Shown: piece by piece, positions 35,188-43,902 of the stretch | How positions within the stretch are numbered: the stretch's first letter is position 1 | Layout of the letters: each line of letters starts with the position of its first letter | DNA from: Flavobacterium sp. UBA7663 | Lineage (GTDB): Bacteria; Bacteroidota; Bacteroidia; Flavobacteriales; Flavobacteriaceae | Direction of reading: 5' to 3' | Assembly: GCF_002483315.1 (NCBI RefSeq) | Contig: NZ_DLHR01000014.1 | Coordinates: 97,650-161,649, forward strand | DNA length: 64,000 bases | Position numbers and translations under genes: made by a program | Notes under the pieces: model-generated | Seen by the model: the letters and a program-made list of their open reading frames with translations, nothing else | Databases searched by the model: none | Told to the model about the DNA's origin: nothing

Positions 35188-36813
35188 ATGTTAAAAGGAT
35201 TTTTTAATGTCCCAAAAGCGGTTAACGAACCCGTAAAATCGTACGCACCAGGTTCTCCCGAAAGAGCAGCCGTTGCAGCAACATATACAAAAATGTGGAA
35301 TTCTCAAGTAGAAGTTCCTTTATATATTGGTAGCGAAGAAATTAAAACGGGCGATACCAAAAAAATGTCAGCTCCACACGATCACCAACATATCGTAGGG
35401 TTTTATCATCAAGCAGATAGAGCTTTAGTTGAAAAAGCAATTACCGAAGCATTAGAAGCTCGCAAAAAATGGGCAGCTATGGCTTGGGAAAACAGAGCTG
35501 GAATTTTCTTAAAAGCAGCTGAATTATTAGCAGGTCCATACCGTGCTAAAATCAATGCAGCAACTATGATTGCACAATCAAAAACGATTCACCAAGCAGA
35601 AATTGATTCGGCTTGTGAGTTGATTGATTTCTTACGTTATAACGTTGAATTCATGACTAAAATATATGCAGACCAACCAGCATCAACATCAGACATGTGG
35701 AACCGTGTTGAATACAGACCATTAGAAGGTTTTGTATATGCAATTACACCTTTCAATTTTACCGCTATTGCAGGAAATTTACCTTCAAGTGCAGCTTTAA
35801 TGGGAAATGTTGTGGTTTGGAAACCAGCTGCAACACAAGTATATTCTGCTAATGTAATCATGCAAGTTTTCAAAGAAGCAGGTTTACCAGATGGCGTTAT
35901 CAACATGGTAATGGGTGATTCTGGAATGGTTTCTGACGTAGTTTTATCTAGTCCACATTTAGCTGGAGTTCACTTTACAGGATCAACTGGCGTTTTCAAT
36001 GACATTTGGAAAACTATCGGAAACAACATCGCTACTTACAAAACGTATCCAAGAATCGTTGGAGAAACAGGTGGAAAAGATTTCATCATTGCACATCCAT
36101 CAGCAAATCCAGCACAAGTTGCAGTAGGAATTGCTCGTGGTGCTTTTGAATTCCAAGGGCAAAAATGTAGTGCTGCATCTCGTGTTTATGTACCACAAAG
36201 TTTATGGCCTGCCGTTCAAGCTAAATTAGAAGCAGATTTGAAATCGATGAAAATGGGTTCTCCAGAAGATATGAGTAATTTCATTACAGCAGTTATTTCA
36301 GAAGCTTCATTCGATAAATTAGCACGTTATATTGACCAAGCTAAAAACGATAGCGATGCGGAAATAATCATGGGTGGAAATTATGATAAATCAAAAGGAT
36401 ATTTCATTGAACCAACGGTTATCTTAACTACAAATCCAAAATACAATACCATGTGTACCGAATTATTCGGACCAGTAGTTACGATTTATATTTACGAAGA
36501 TGCCAGATGGTCTGAAACGTTAAAATTAGTTGACGAAACTTCAGAATACGCTTTAACAGGTGCGGTATTTAGCCAATGTCGTTATGCGGTGGAAGAAGCA
36601 ACCGTTGCGTTACAAAATGCGGCAGGAAACTTCTACATCAACGATAAACCAACAGGTGCTGTTGTAGGAATGCAACCATTTGGAGGCGCAAGAGGTTCTG
36701 GAACAAACGATAAGGCAGGTTCATCTCAAAACTTATTACGTTGGGCTTCTGTTAGAACTATTAAAGAAACTTTCGTAACACCAGAAGATTATAAATATCC
36801 GTTTTTAGGATAA
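35188..36813 (+). CDS. pruA: 1-pyrroline-5-carboxylate dehydrogenase
   Basis: This 541-residue aldehyde dehydrogenase oxidises L-glutamate gamma-semialdehyde to glutamate in proline catabolism. The N-terminus (LKGFFNVPKAVNEPV, SPERAAVAATYTKMW) is characteristic of the Bacteroidota and mitochondrial-type enzyme. The active site is intact: ITPFNFTAIAGNL, the catalytic Glu in RIVGETGGKDF, the nucleophile Cys in FEFQGQKCSAASR, and ELFGPVVTIYIY. It lacks a PutA proline dehydrogenase domain, so that step must be encoded elsewhere. The gene is preceded by a nested hairpin and followed by a strong terminator. Confidence 0.96.
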   Translation: MLKGFFNVPKAVNEPVKSYAPGSPERAAVAATYTKMWNSQVEVPLYIGSEEIKTGDTKKMSAPHDHQHIVGFYHQADRALVEKAITEALEARKKWAAMAWENRAGIFLKAAELLAGPYRAKINAATMIAQSKTIHQAEIDSACELIDFLRYNVEFMTKIYADQPASTSDMWNRVEYRPLEGFVYAITPFNFTAIAGNLPSSAALMGNVVVWKPAATQVYSANVIMQVFKEAGLPDGVINMVMGDSGMVSDVVLSSPHLAGVHFTGSTGVFNDIWKTIGNNIATYKTYPRIVGETGGKDFIIAHPSANPAQVAVGIARGAFEFQGQKCSAASRVYVPQSLWPAVQAKLEADLKSMKMGSPEDMSNFITAVISEASFDKLARYIDQAKNDSDAEIIMGGNYDKSKGYFIEPTVILTTNPKYNTMCTELFGPVVTIYIYEDARWSETLKLVDETSEYALTGAVFSQCRYAVEEATVALQNAAGNFYINDKPTGAVVGMQPFGGARGSGTNDKAGSSQNLLRWASVRTIKETFVTPEDYKYPFLG

Positions 36814-36817
36814 TTCG

Positions 36818-36844
36818 AAGTACAAAGTGTAAAGTACTAAGTAC
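36818..36844 (+). repeat. AAGTAC micro-repeat downstream of pruA
   Basis: AAGTAC occurs three times in 27 bases (36818, 36832, 36839), with near-copies between, just before the pruA terminator. I read it as a short degenerate intergenic repeat; no protein or RNA function is apparent. Confidence 0.5.
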
Positions 36845-36879
36845 AAAAAGGGTTAAGATTTAATTTCTTAACCCTTTTT
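36845..36879. terminator. Bidirectional terminator after pruA
   Basis: AAAAAGGGTTAAGA pairs with TCTTAACCCTTTTT across a 7-base loop, a 14-bp stem with A and T flanks. It serves pruA and the convergent lipoprotein gene at 36888. Confidence 0.9.
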
Positions 36880-36887
36880 ATTTATAA

Positions 36888-37259
36888 TTAATATAGCTTA
36901 TAAATTTCGTCAAAATCAACATAAGTATCTCTACTTAATGTAAATATTTGATTATCATTTTCGTCCAAAATCAAACCAATACTACAATCTTTTTTAGGAA
37001 AATAAATTTGATATATTCTTCCATCACTTAAAGTAATTCCATAAGTTTTTATTGAGTCATCAGATTCAATAGAATTTTGAGTGTAATCATAATTTATTGA
37101 TTTTCCTAAACTATCCAACAGAGTCATTTTTTTAGGAAAAAATTCAATTTCCAATTTATTTCCTTCTTTATCTAGGGCTTTCCATTTTCCTCTGTAAATA
37201 TCAGAACCTTCACAAGAAAAGAGAAAAGAAAACAAAAAAACTAAAATAATTTTTTTCAT
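36888..37259 (-). CDS. Small lipoprotein of unknown function
   Basis: This 123-residue protein begins with a lipoprotein signal (MKKIILVFLFSFLFSC, lipobox Cys16). The mature domain is beta-rich with alternating charged and hydrophobic residues (YRGKWKALDKEGNKLEIEFF, YGITLSDGRIYQIYF, DCSIGLILDENDNQIFTL). This resembles a small lipocalin- or META-like sheet, but I do not recognise a family. It would be anchored to the inner or outer membrane facing the periplasm or surface. It is transcribed in the same direction as rsmG, 24 bases downstream of it, and may be co-transcribed. Confidence 0.78.
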   Translation of the reverse strand: MKKIILVFLFSFLFSCEGSDIYRGKWKALDKEGNKLEIEFFPKKMTLLDSLGKSINYDYTQNSIESDDSIKTYGITLSDGRIYQIYFPKKDCSIGLILDENDNQIFTLSRDTYVDFDEIYKLY

Positions 37260-37283
37260 AGAAAATACTAATCTTTAATAAAA

Positions 37284-37913
37284 TTACTTCTTATACTTCA
37301 ACGGCAAATGCACCACTTTCTTCGTCTCAAAAAACTCATCTGAAAAGAAATCTGATAAATTATATTCTGTGGCTTTTGAGAAAGCTTTTAATTCTTCGGT
37401 TAAATCGCCTCCTTTTAAATATAAAATTCCGTTGGCTAATTCGTGATTTTGTTTTTTCGAAACTTTATCAACTACCCAACTTACAAAATCAGGCATATTG
37501 GTTACTGCGCGACTTACGATGAAATCGAATTCTTGTTTTACTAATTCGGCACGTTTTTGTTCGGCTTTTACGTTTTTTAATCCTAAACCAGCAGCAACTT
37601 CATTTACTACTTTGATTTTTTTTGCAATGACATCAATCAAATAAAAATCGACTTCAGGATGCAAAATTGCCAATGGAATTCCAGGAAAACCACCACCTGT
37701 TCCCACGTCCATAATCTTTGAACCTGGACGGAATTCGATAATTTTTGCAATTCCTAACGAATGCAAAACGTGACGCGTATATAATTCGTCGATATCTTTT
37801 CTTGAAATCACATTAATTTTTGCATTCCAATCTTCATATAGCGATTGCAATTTTTGAAACTGAAGTATTTGATTATCAGATAAATCAGGAAATTGCTTTA
37901 AAATCTCTTCCAT
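37284..37913 (-). CDS. rsmG: 16S rRNA (guanine-527-N7)-methyltransferase
   Basis: This 209-residue enzyme methylates N7 of G527 in 16S rRNA using SAM. The N-terminal helix pair (QILQFQKLQSLYEDWNAKINVISRKD) and the SAM-binding motif IMDVGTGGGFPGIPLAI are typical, followed by FYLIDVIAKKIKVVNEV and DFIVSRAVTNMPDF, which hold the conserved catalytic-region Arg. Length is normal. A TATTTTTG -7 box lies 15 bases upstream of the ATG. It diverges from the desaturase gene. Confidence 0.96.
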   Translation of the reverse strand: MEEILKQFPDLSDNQILQFQKLQSLYEDWNAKINVISRKDIDELYTRHVLHSLGIAKIIEFRPGSKIMDVGTGGGFPGIPLAILHPEVDFYLIDVIAKKIKVVNEVAAGLGLKNVKAEQKRAELVKQEFDFIVSRAVTNMPDFVSWVVDKVSKKQNHELANGILYLKGGDLTEELKAFSKATEYNLSDFFSDEFFETKKVVHLPLKYKK

Positions 37914-37928
37914 TAGTTAAATTTTACA

Positions 37929-37936
37929 CAAAAATA
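37929..37936 (-). promoter_or_regulatory. -7 promoter element of rsmG
   Basis: TATTTTTG on the minus strand is a perfect TAnnTTTG match, 15 bases from the rsmG ATG at 37913. Confidence 0.6.
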
Positions 37937-37991
37937 CGCTTTTTGGTGAATAAAAAATGACTAATATCATAAATGAAAAAATTATAATAAT

Positions 37992-37999
37992 TATCTTTG
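37992..37999 (+). promoter_or_regulatory. -7 promoter element of the desaturase gene
   Basis: TATCTTTG is a perfect TAnnTTTG match, 22 bases upstream of the ATG at 38022. This distance supports the ATG over the in-frame TTG at 38007. Confidence 0.62.
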
Positions 38000-38021
38000 G
38001 CAAAATTTGAATACAAAATTT

Positions 38022-39116
38022 ATGAGTACTACTACACCTATTTTCTCAAAAGAAGACAATCTGAAGTTTTTCAGAACATTAAATAAAAGAGTAAACGATT
38101 ATTTTAAAGAAAATAAAATTGACAAAACAGGAAACTGGAAACTTCACTTGAAAACTATTGTGATGTTTGGTCTTTTCCTAACACCATACTTCTTTTTACT
38201 TGCAATGGATATGCCTTTTTGGACATACTTATTGCTAAACGTAGTAATTGGAATTGGAATGGCAGGAGTGGGAATGAATGTAATGCATGATGGTAATCAC
38301 GGTGCATATTCAACCAAATCTTGGGTAAACAAATTAATGGGCGGAAGTATCTACATCTTAGCTGGAAATGTGTACAACTGGCAAGTACAACACAATGTTT
38401 TACACCACACGTATACCAACATTATTGGTCATGACGAAGATTTAGAAGCTGGAAGAATTTTACGTTTCTCAAAAACAGCTAAATGGTACAGTCACCACAG
38501 ATTTCAACATTATTATTCAGTTTTCTTATATGGATTATTAACATTCAACTGGGCTATTACCACTGATTTCCTTCAAATGAAACGTTACTTAAAAAGAAAC
38601 TTATCGTATGGTGAATTCAAAAAACCAACAATTCTTTGGACAACTTTAGTGATTACAAAAATAATCTACTTTTCAATTTGGTTAGTTTTACCAATGGTTT
38701 TAGGAGTTACTTGGTGGAAAGTTATTTTAGGTTTCGCCGTAATGCATTATACGGCCGGATTAATCTTGAGTGTAGTTTTCCAATTAGCGCACGTAGTAGA
38801 AGATACTGTAAATCCAATTCCAGATGACAATGGAGAAATAGAAAACACTTGGGCAATTCACCAATTGTTTACAACAGCTAACTTTGCTCCTAAAAATTGG
38901 ATTGTAAACTATTACACTGGTGGATTAAATCACCAAATTGAGCACCATATTTTCCCAAATATTAGTCACGTTCATTACAATAAAATTGCAGAAATTGTTA
39001 AACAAACTGCTGCGGAATGTAACTTACCGTATCACGAGTTTAAAACCACTCGAGCGGCAATCGCATCTCACTTCAAACATCTGAGAGAACTAGGAAGAAA
39101 ACCACAATTAGCATAA
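38022..39116 (+). CDS. Membrane fatty acid desaturase (acyl-lipid type)
   Basis: This 364-residue integral-membrane di-iron enzyme introduces a double bond into fatty acyl chains. All three histidine boxes are present: HDGNH (near residue 91), HNVLHH (near 128) and the C-terminal HQIEHH (near 305). Two hydrophobic hairpins surround them (IVMFGLFLTPYFFLLAMDMPFWTYLLLNVVIGIGMAGVG in pieces; IIYFSIWLVLPMVLG). The QIEHH form is typical of front-end or acyl-lipid desaturases, though no cytochrome b5 domain is fused, so electrons must come from a separate ferredoxin or b5. It would adjust membrane fluidity, for example in the cold. The ATG at 38022 is preferred on promoter spacing. Confidence 0.92.
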   Translation: MSTTTPIFSKEDNLKFFRTLNKRVNDYFKENKIDKTGNWKLHLKTIVMFGLFLTPYFFLLAMDMPFWTYLLLNVVIGIGMAGVGMNVMHDGNHGAYSTKSWVNKLMGGSIYILAGNVYNWQVQHNVLHHTYTNIIGHDEDLEAGRILRFSKTAKWYSHHRFQHYYSVFLYGLLTFNWAITTDFLQMKRYLKRNLSYGEFKKPTILWTTLVITKIIYFSIWLVLPMVLGVTWWKVILGFAVMHYTAGLILSVVFQLAHVVEDTVNPIPDDNGEIENTWAIHQLFTTANFAPKNWIVNYYTGGLNHQIEHHIFPNISHVHYNKIAEIVKQTAAECNLPYHEFKTTRAAIASHFKHLRELGRKPQLA

Positions 39117-39125
39117 TAAACTGAG

Positions 39126-39148
39126 AGACGCGAGGAATCGCGTCTTTT
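39126..39148 (+). terminator. Terminator of the desaturase gene
   Basis: AGACGCGA pairs with TCGCGTCT across a GGAA loop, followed by TTT, nine bases after the stop codon. Confidence 0.85.
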
Positions 39149-39174
39149 GTATTAACTATAATAACTAACACACA

Positions 39175-40359
39175 ATGAACCCGTTATCGGACAGAATCAA
39201 CAACTTAGCCGTTTCACAAACTTTAGCAATGGCGGCTTTGGCAAGAGAATTAAAAGCACAAGGAAAAGACATTATCAGCCTTAGTTTAGGAGAACCAGAT
39301 TTCAACACACCTGAATTTATTAAAGAAGCTGCAAAAAAAGCTATCGACGAAAACTACAGTACGTATACTCCAGTAGAAGGTTACTTAGAATTGAAAGAGG
39401 CGATTTGTAAAAAATTCAAAAGAGATAATAATTTAGAGTACAAACCATCACAAATTGTAGTTTCTACAGGAGCAAAACAATCATTATACAATATTGCGCA
39501 AGTAATGTTAAATGATGGTGACGAAGTAATTCTTCCAGCTCCATATTGGGTTTCATATTTTGAAATTATCAAACTTTCTGGTGGAGTTCCTGTTGAAGTT
39601 CCAACTTCTGTCGAAAGCGATTTCAAAATTACACCAGAACAATTAGAAGCAGCTATCACGCCAAAAACAAAAATGATGTGGTTCAGTTCACCTTGTAATC
39701 CAAGTGGTTCGGTATACAATCGTGAAGAATTAACGGCTTTAGCTAAAGTTTTAGAAAAACATCCACACGTATATGTAGTTTCTGATGAAATCTACGAACA
39801 CATCAACTTTTCAGGAACATTTTGCAGTATTGCATCTATTCCAGGAATGTTAGAAAGAACTATTACTGTTAATGGTGTTGCAAAAGCATTTGCAATGACA
39901 GGATGGAGAATTGGTTATATCGGAGCGCCAGAATTTATCGCAAAAGCGTGTACAAAAATTCAAGGTCAAGTTACTTCGGGAGCAAATTCTATTGCACAAA
40001 GAGCAACAATAACAGCTGTTGAAGCGGATCCAAGCGTATTAAACGAAATGGTTTCTGCATTCAAAAACCGTAGAGATTTAGTGGTTGGATTAGTAAACCA
40101 AATTCCGGGGTTCAAATTGAATGTTCCTGAAGGAGCATTTTATGTTTTCCCTGATGTATCTTACTATTTTGGAAAAACCATCAAAGGAACCGAAATCAAA
40201 AATGCAACTGATTTCTCAATGTTCTTATTAGCAGAAGCAAATGTTGCAACTGTAACTGGAGATGCTTTTGGAAATCCAAATTGTATTCGTTTCTCATACG
40301 CAACCAGCGAAGCTTTATTAACAGAAGCGATGAGAAGAATTAAAGAAGCTGTTTCTTAA
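39175..40359 (+). CDS. PLP-dependent aminotransferase, aspartate aminotransferase family
   Basis: This 394-residue fold-type I enzyme belongs to the class I/II aminotransferases (AspB/AspC-1b group). It shows SLSLGEPDFNTPEFI, YTPVEGYLELKEAI, STGAKQSLYN, the PYWVSYFEI segment, and FSSPCNPSGSVYN with the PLP-contacting Asn. VVSDEIYEHI follows with the Asp and Tyr that contact PLP, then NGVAKAFAMTGWRIGY, whose Lys forms the Schiff base. The C-terminal substrate Arg lies in NCIRFSYATS. It probably transfers the amino group between aspartate and 2-oxoglutarate, but related enzymes also use other amino acids. The gene stands alone between a terminator and a hairpin. Confidence 0.93.
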   Translation: MNPLSDRINNLAVSQTLAMAALARELKAQGKDIISLSLGEPDFNTPEFIKEAAKKAIDENYSTYTPVEGYLELKEAICKKFKRDNNLEYKPSQIVVSTGAKQSLYNIAQVMLNDGDEVILPAPYWVSYFEIIKLSGGVPVEVPTSVESDFKITPEQLEAAITPKTKMMWFSSPCNPSGSVYNREELTALAKVLEKHPHVYVVSDEIYEHINFSGTFCSIASIPGMLERTITVNGVAKAFAMTGWRIGYIGAPEFIAKACTKIQGQVTSGANSIAQRATITAVEADPSVLNEMVSAFKNRRDLVVGLVNQIPGFKLNVPEGAFYVFPDVSYYFGKTIKGTEIKNATDFSMFLLAEANVATVTGDAFGNPNCIRFSYATSEALLTEAMRRIKEAVS

Positions 40360-40396
40360 ATTATATATTTAACTGAATTGGTATGCTTAAAAAATC

Positions 40397-40431
40397 ATCT
40401 AACTAGCCCTCTATTCCTGGGTTAGTTAGAT
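40397..40431. other. Strong 13-bp hairpin with no T run on the coding strand
   Basis: ATCTAACTAGCCC (40397-40409) pairs with GGGTTAGTTAGAT (40419-40431), with one G-T wobble and a 9-base loop. On the plus strand no T run follows. On the minus strand a run of six T follows two bases after the stem, as in a minus-directed terminator, although no minus-strand gene lies upstream. It could be a terminator of antisense transcripts or a processing/attenuation structure. Confidence 0.6.
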
Positions 40432-40450
40432 AACTTATAAAGATTAATCA

Positions 40451-41155
40451 ATGAAAAACTTATTCATTCTTTTTCCTCTTTTAATATTAATCAACTCTTG
40501 TAAAAGTGTAAAACATGAGGAGGATTTTCCCGAAAATTTTAATGATAAATTATATTTTCAATTGGATGAAAAGTTTGTTGATGAGATAATACCAAAATTA
40601 AAAGATAGTCACTTAAAATTTTTAGACCAAGAAAAGCAAAGCTATTTATCTAAAGAATTAAACGACCCAAACTATCTAAAATCTATAGAATGGGATTATG
40701 ATTCATTTGAGATCAACAACAATGATGAGTTTTTAAAAGAACAGATTAAATCAATTATTGCACTACGAGGGAAACACTTAAAAATTGAAAAGTTATATTT
40801 ATTTAAATTACATTATAGTGGCGAACAAATAATTGAATATGACTTTGTAGTTATCGAAGAGCGAATCCCCTCTGTTCAAATTTATTATTTTTATTTGCCA
40901 AATTCTAGGACTAAAACTGAAAAATTACCAATACAAAAGGTATTATATGATGATCATGGAGTAACCGAATCCTTTGTAGATAATTTAAGATTTTCATTTG
41001 AAAATATTCAAAAAATGGACTTGAGCGCAAGATTTTCTGTATACAAGATAACAGCAAATGGTCCTAATAAATACTCTGTAGAAACTCATATCGTTCGAGA
41101 TATGCTGTCATCTGAAAATTACTTTTTGGAAAAACTATATAAATTAAAACAATAG
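40451..41155 (+). CDS. Lipoprotein of unknown function
   Basis: This 234-residue protein has a lipoprotein signal (MKNLFILFPLLILINSC, lipobox Cys17). The mature part is charged and mixed alpha/beta (FVDEIIPKLKDSHLKFLDQEKQSYL, YLFKLHYSGEQIIEYDFVVIEE, VQIYYFYLPNS). I do not recognise a family or catalytic motif. It is isolated between the aminotransferase and U32 genes, is strongly AT-rich, and is preceded by a 13-bp hairpin; it looks like an accessory gene. It would be membrane-anchored outside the cytoplasm. Confidence 0.75.
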   Translation: MKNLFILFPLLILINSCKSVKHEEDFPENFNDKLYFQLDEKFVDEIIPKLKDSHLKFLDQEKQSYLSKELNDPNYLKSIEWDYDSFEINNNDEFLKEQIKSIIALRGKHLKIEKLYLFKLHYSGEQIIEYDFVVIEERIPSVQIYYFYLPNSRTKTEKLPIQKVLYDDHGVTESFVDNLRFSFENIQKMDLSARFSVYKITANGPNKYSVETHIVRDMLSSENYFLEKLYKLKQ

Positions 41156-41340
41156 ACTAATCTTCTAACAACATTAGTTTCACAGAAATGGAAGTTATCA
41201 GATAATCTAAAATTAGTGTAATTCGTGTTTTTTTATGCGCTAAATTCAAAAAAAGCGAACTCGAATTAGAAATCTTGGATTTTTTATAAGAACTTTGCAC
41301 ACTTTTTTTCGGCAAATCCCGAATAATTAAAGCTTTACAA

Positions 41341-43212
41341 ATGAAGAAGAAGATTGAAATTTTAGCTCCTGCAAAAAATCTAACACAAGGAATCGCTGCC
41401 ATAAATAGTGGTGCCGATGCGGTTTATATTGGTGCTCCTTTATATGGCGCACGATCTAATGCAACCAATTCTGTGGAGGATATTGCTGAATTAGTTAAAT
41501 ATGCGCATTTATATAACGCTCAGGTTTTTGTAGTTATCAATACCATTCTATATGATAACGAATTAGAACCTTGTCGTCAATTGATTTGGAAATTGTATGA
41601 TATTGGAGTAGATGCTTTAATCATTCAAGACATGGCGATTATGGAAATGGAGCTGCCTCCTATCGTATTGCATGCCAGTACACAAACCAATAATCGTGAT
41701 GCCGATAAAATTAAATTCTTAGCGGATGCCGGAATCAAACGTGTGGTTTTAGCGCGTGAATTGAATTTAAGTCAAATCAAAGAAATCAGTGAAGCTTCTG
41801 ATGTGGAATTAGAATTCTTCGTTACGGGCGCATTATGTGTTTCGTTTAGCGGAAATTGCTATATGAGTGTTGCCAATGGAGAACGTTCGGCAAACCGTGG
41901 TTCTTGCGCACAAAACTGTCGTTTACCTTATAATTTAATTGATGGAAATGGCGATACTTTAATCAAAAATAGTCACTTACTTTCGATAAAAGATTTTGAT
42001 GTTTCGAATCAAATTCCGAATTTAGTAGAGGCTGGAATTGTTTCTTTCAAAATTGAAGGTCGTTTGAAAGACATTGTCTATGTGAAAAATAATGTTTCTT
42101 ATTTACGTCAGAAATTAGATGCTTTCTTAAACGAAAATAGCGATAAATATACCAAAGCTTCTTCTGGAAAATGCACGTATTTATTCGATTCTTCATTAGA
42201 CAGAACATTTAATCGTGGTTATACCGATTATTTTGTAAATGAAAGACATCAATCTATCGGTTCTTGGGAAAGTCCAAAATCTAAAGGGCAATACATTGGA
42301 AAATTGATTAAAACCGTTGGAAATTCATACGAAATTGAAAACGGTGAGTTATTAAATAATGGTGACGGATTGTGTTTCATTAACGAAAACAACGAAGCCG
42401 AAGGAATTTACGTGAACCGTGCAGAAAACGGATTTGTTTATCCAAATGTATTGAAAGAAATCAAAGAAGGTACTTTCATTTATAGAAACAACGATGCTGC
42501 TTTCATTAAGTTAGTAGAAAGAGAAGACAGTGCGGTTCGAAAAATCAGTACGACTTTACTATTAAAAGAAAACGAAACAGGTTTTGAATTAATCGCAACT
42601 GATGAAGATGGAAATGTAAGCGTTGTAAATTTGGTTCACCCAAAAGAGCAAACAAAAAACAACGAATCTTTAGCTGAAAATTTCAAAATCAACTTAGCAA
42701 AAACAGGATTTACACCTTATACAGCTGATGAAATTACGATTGAATTTTCTGGAAATTGGTTCCTTCCTATTTCAAAAATCAATGAAATGCGAAGAACAGT
42801 TTACGAACAATTATCAGAAATTCGTTTAAAAAACTATGTTCGTAAGGAACACCAATTGGTAAAAACATCGCATCCTTATCCAGAAACGAAATTGGATTTT
42901 ATGTACAATGTTGCCAACAAAACCGCTCGTAAATTCTACGAACGTCATGGTGTAACCGAAATTGAAAAAGCATTCGAATTGCAATGGGATCCAGGAAAAT
43001 CTCGTGTAATGACGACTAAATATTGCATCAAATACGAATTAGAACGTTGTCCAAAATACCACAGAGAAAACATGGATAAAAAACTAAAAGAACCTTTAGT
43101 TTTGAAACAAGGCGAATTGGAATACAAACTAAAATTCAATTGCAAACCTTGTGAAATGGAAATTTGGGAAAAAGATGCCGAATTCGAAATTGAAGAAGAT
43201 CACTTTCATTAA
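41341..43212 (+). CDS. U32 family protein (RlhA/TrhP-type hydroxylation enzyme)
   Basis: This 623-residue protein has the U32 core in its N-terminal part (EILAPAKNLTQGIAAINSGADAVYIGAP, LHASTQTNNRDADKIKFLADAGIKRVVLAREL). The U32 hallmark follows: FVTGALCVSFSGNCYMS...GSCAQNCRLPY, whose cysteines are likely ligands of an Fe-S cluster. SFKIEGRLKDIVYV follows, then a longer C-terminal region as in E. coli RlhA, with extra cysteines in TKYCIKYELERCPKY and FNCKPCEMEIW. Although named peptidase/collagenase, the E. coli members RlhA and TrhP hydroxylate 23S rRNA C2501 and tRNA U34. Length and C-terminal extension favour an RlhA-like or combined role, but the target is unproven here. Confidence 0.88.
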   Translation: MKKKIEILAPAKNLTQGIAAINSGADAVYIGAPLYGARSNATNSVEDIAELVKYAHLYNAQVFVVINTILYDNELEPCRQLIWKLYDIGVDALIIQDMAIMEMELPPIVLHASTQTNNRDADKIKFLADAGIKRVVLARELNLSQIKEISEASDVELEFFVTGALCVSFSGNCYMSVANGERSANRGSCAQNCRLPYNLIDGNGDTLIKNSHLLSIKDFDVSNQIPNLVEAGIVSFKIEGRLKDIVYVKNNVSYLRQKLDAFLNENSDKYTKASSGKCTYLFDSSLDRTFNRGYTDYFVNERHQSIGSWESPKSKGQYIGKLIKTVGNSYEIENGELLNNGDGLCFINENNEAEGIYVNRAENGFVYPNVLKEIKEGTFIYRNNDAAFIKLVEREDSAVRKISTTLLLKENETGFELIATDEDGNVSVVNLVHPKEQTKNNESLAENFKINLAKTGFTPYTADEITIEFSGNWFLPISKINEMRRTVYEQLSEIRLKNYVRKEHQLVKTSHPYPETKLDFMYNVANKTARKFYERHGVTEIEKAFELQWDPGKSRVMTTKYCIKYELERCPKYHRENMDKKLKEPLVLKQGELEYKLKFNCKPCEMEIWEKDAEFEIEEDHFH

Positions 43213-43217
43213 TATAG

Positions 43218-43246
43218 AAACCGATGTGTAATGCATCGGTTTTTTT
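43218..43246 (+). terminator. Terminator of the U32 gene
   Basis: AAACCGATG pairs with CATCGGTTT across a 7-base loop, followed by a T run, six bases after the stop codon. Confidence 0.88.
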
Positions 43247-43272
43247 GTTTCTGGAATCCCAAAATTAAATTG

Positions 43273-43280
43273 TATTTTTG
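43273..43280 (+). promoter_or_regulatory. -7 promoter element five bases before the Crp/Fnr gene
   Basis: TATTTTTG is a perfect TAnnTTTG match and ends five bases before the ATG at 43286. Transcription would start at or beside the start codon, predicting a leaderless mRNA. Confidence 0.58.
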
Positions 43281-43285
43281 GAGTA

Positions 43286-43861
43286 ATGCAATCCATTTTA
43301 GAAAATATCGCCAAACATGTTGCTTTAACTCCACAAGAGCAAGAACTATTTTTGTCTAAAACCGAAACCAAACCATTCAAAGCCAAAACCATTTTATTAA
43401 GTGCTGGCGAAGTAGCTACTTGCACTTATTTTGTGAATTCTGGTATTTTGAGAAGTTTCAATATTAATGACAATATTATCGAACACGTATTGCATTTTGC
43501 TTGCGAAGGTTGGTGGATTGGTGATATGTACAGTTACATTTCAGGAAAACCTGGCAATCTTTTTATAGAAGTTTTAGAAGATGCCGAAGTAGTGATTATT
43601 ACTAAAGAAAACCAAGAAATTCTTTATCAAGAAATCCCGAAATTAGAACGTTTTTTCAGAATATTAGCCGAAAATTCATTGGTTTCCCATCAAGAGCGAT
43701 TAATGGATAATTTGAGTTTAACCGCTGATGAACGTTTTGAAAAATTCTGTTCTAAATATCCTACCTTAATTCAAAAAGTACCACAAAAACATATTGCTTC
43801 TTACATTGGTGTAACACCTGAGTTTTTCAGCAAAATGAAAGCGAGATTATTAAAAAAATAA
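43286..43861 (+). CDS. Crp/Fnr family transcriptional regulator
   Basis: This 191-residue protein has an N-terminal cyclic-nucleotide-binding-like beta-barrel (about residues 10-120: FKAKTILLSAGEVATCTYFVNSG, ACEGWWIGDMYSYISGKPG, IEVLEDAEVVII). A dimerisation helix follows (ERFFRILAENSLVSHQERL), then a C-terminal helix-turn-helix (PQKHIASYIGVTPEFFSKMKARL). It lacks the Fnr cysteines and the full cAMP-binding Arg-Ser pair, as is usual for this Bacteroidota branch, so its signal is unknown. It precedes the pirin-GNAT-YjdI-FMN reductase cluster by 78 bases and is its obvious candidate activator. Confidence 0.9.
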   Translation: MQSILENIAKHVALTPQEQELFLSKTETKPFKAKTILLSAGEVATCTYFVNSGILRSFNINDNIIEHVLHFACEGWWIGDMYSYISGKPGNLFIEVLEDAEVVIITKENQEILYQEIPKLERFFRILAENSLVSHQERLMDNLSLTADERFEKFCSKYPTLIQKVPQKHIASYIGVTPEFFSKMKARLLKK

Positions 43862-43864
43862 TTT

Positions 43865-43880
43865 CTTAATCTAGGTTAAG
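43865..43880. promoter_or_regulatory. Palindrome upstream of the pirin promoter: candidate Crp/Fnr operator
   Basis: CTTAATCTAGGTTAAG is a 16-bp near-perfect palindrome with one mismatched pair. Its centre lies about 41-42 bases upstream of the transcription start predicted from the -7 box at 43903, the classic class II activator position for Crp/Fnr proteins. It has no T run and is therefore unlikely to be a terminator. Confidence 0.5.
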
Positions 43881-43902
43881 TGCTCTTCCCTATTCATCGA
43901 TG

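Noticed and set aside
41157..41402. Minus-strand 81-codon open frame covering the gap before the U32 gene
   Set aside because: It overlaps the conserved start of the U32 gene, has no signal or domain, and no promoter box is seen. It reads as an antisense shadow.
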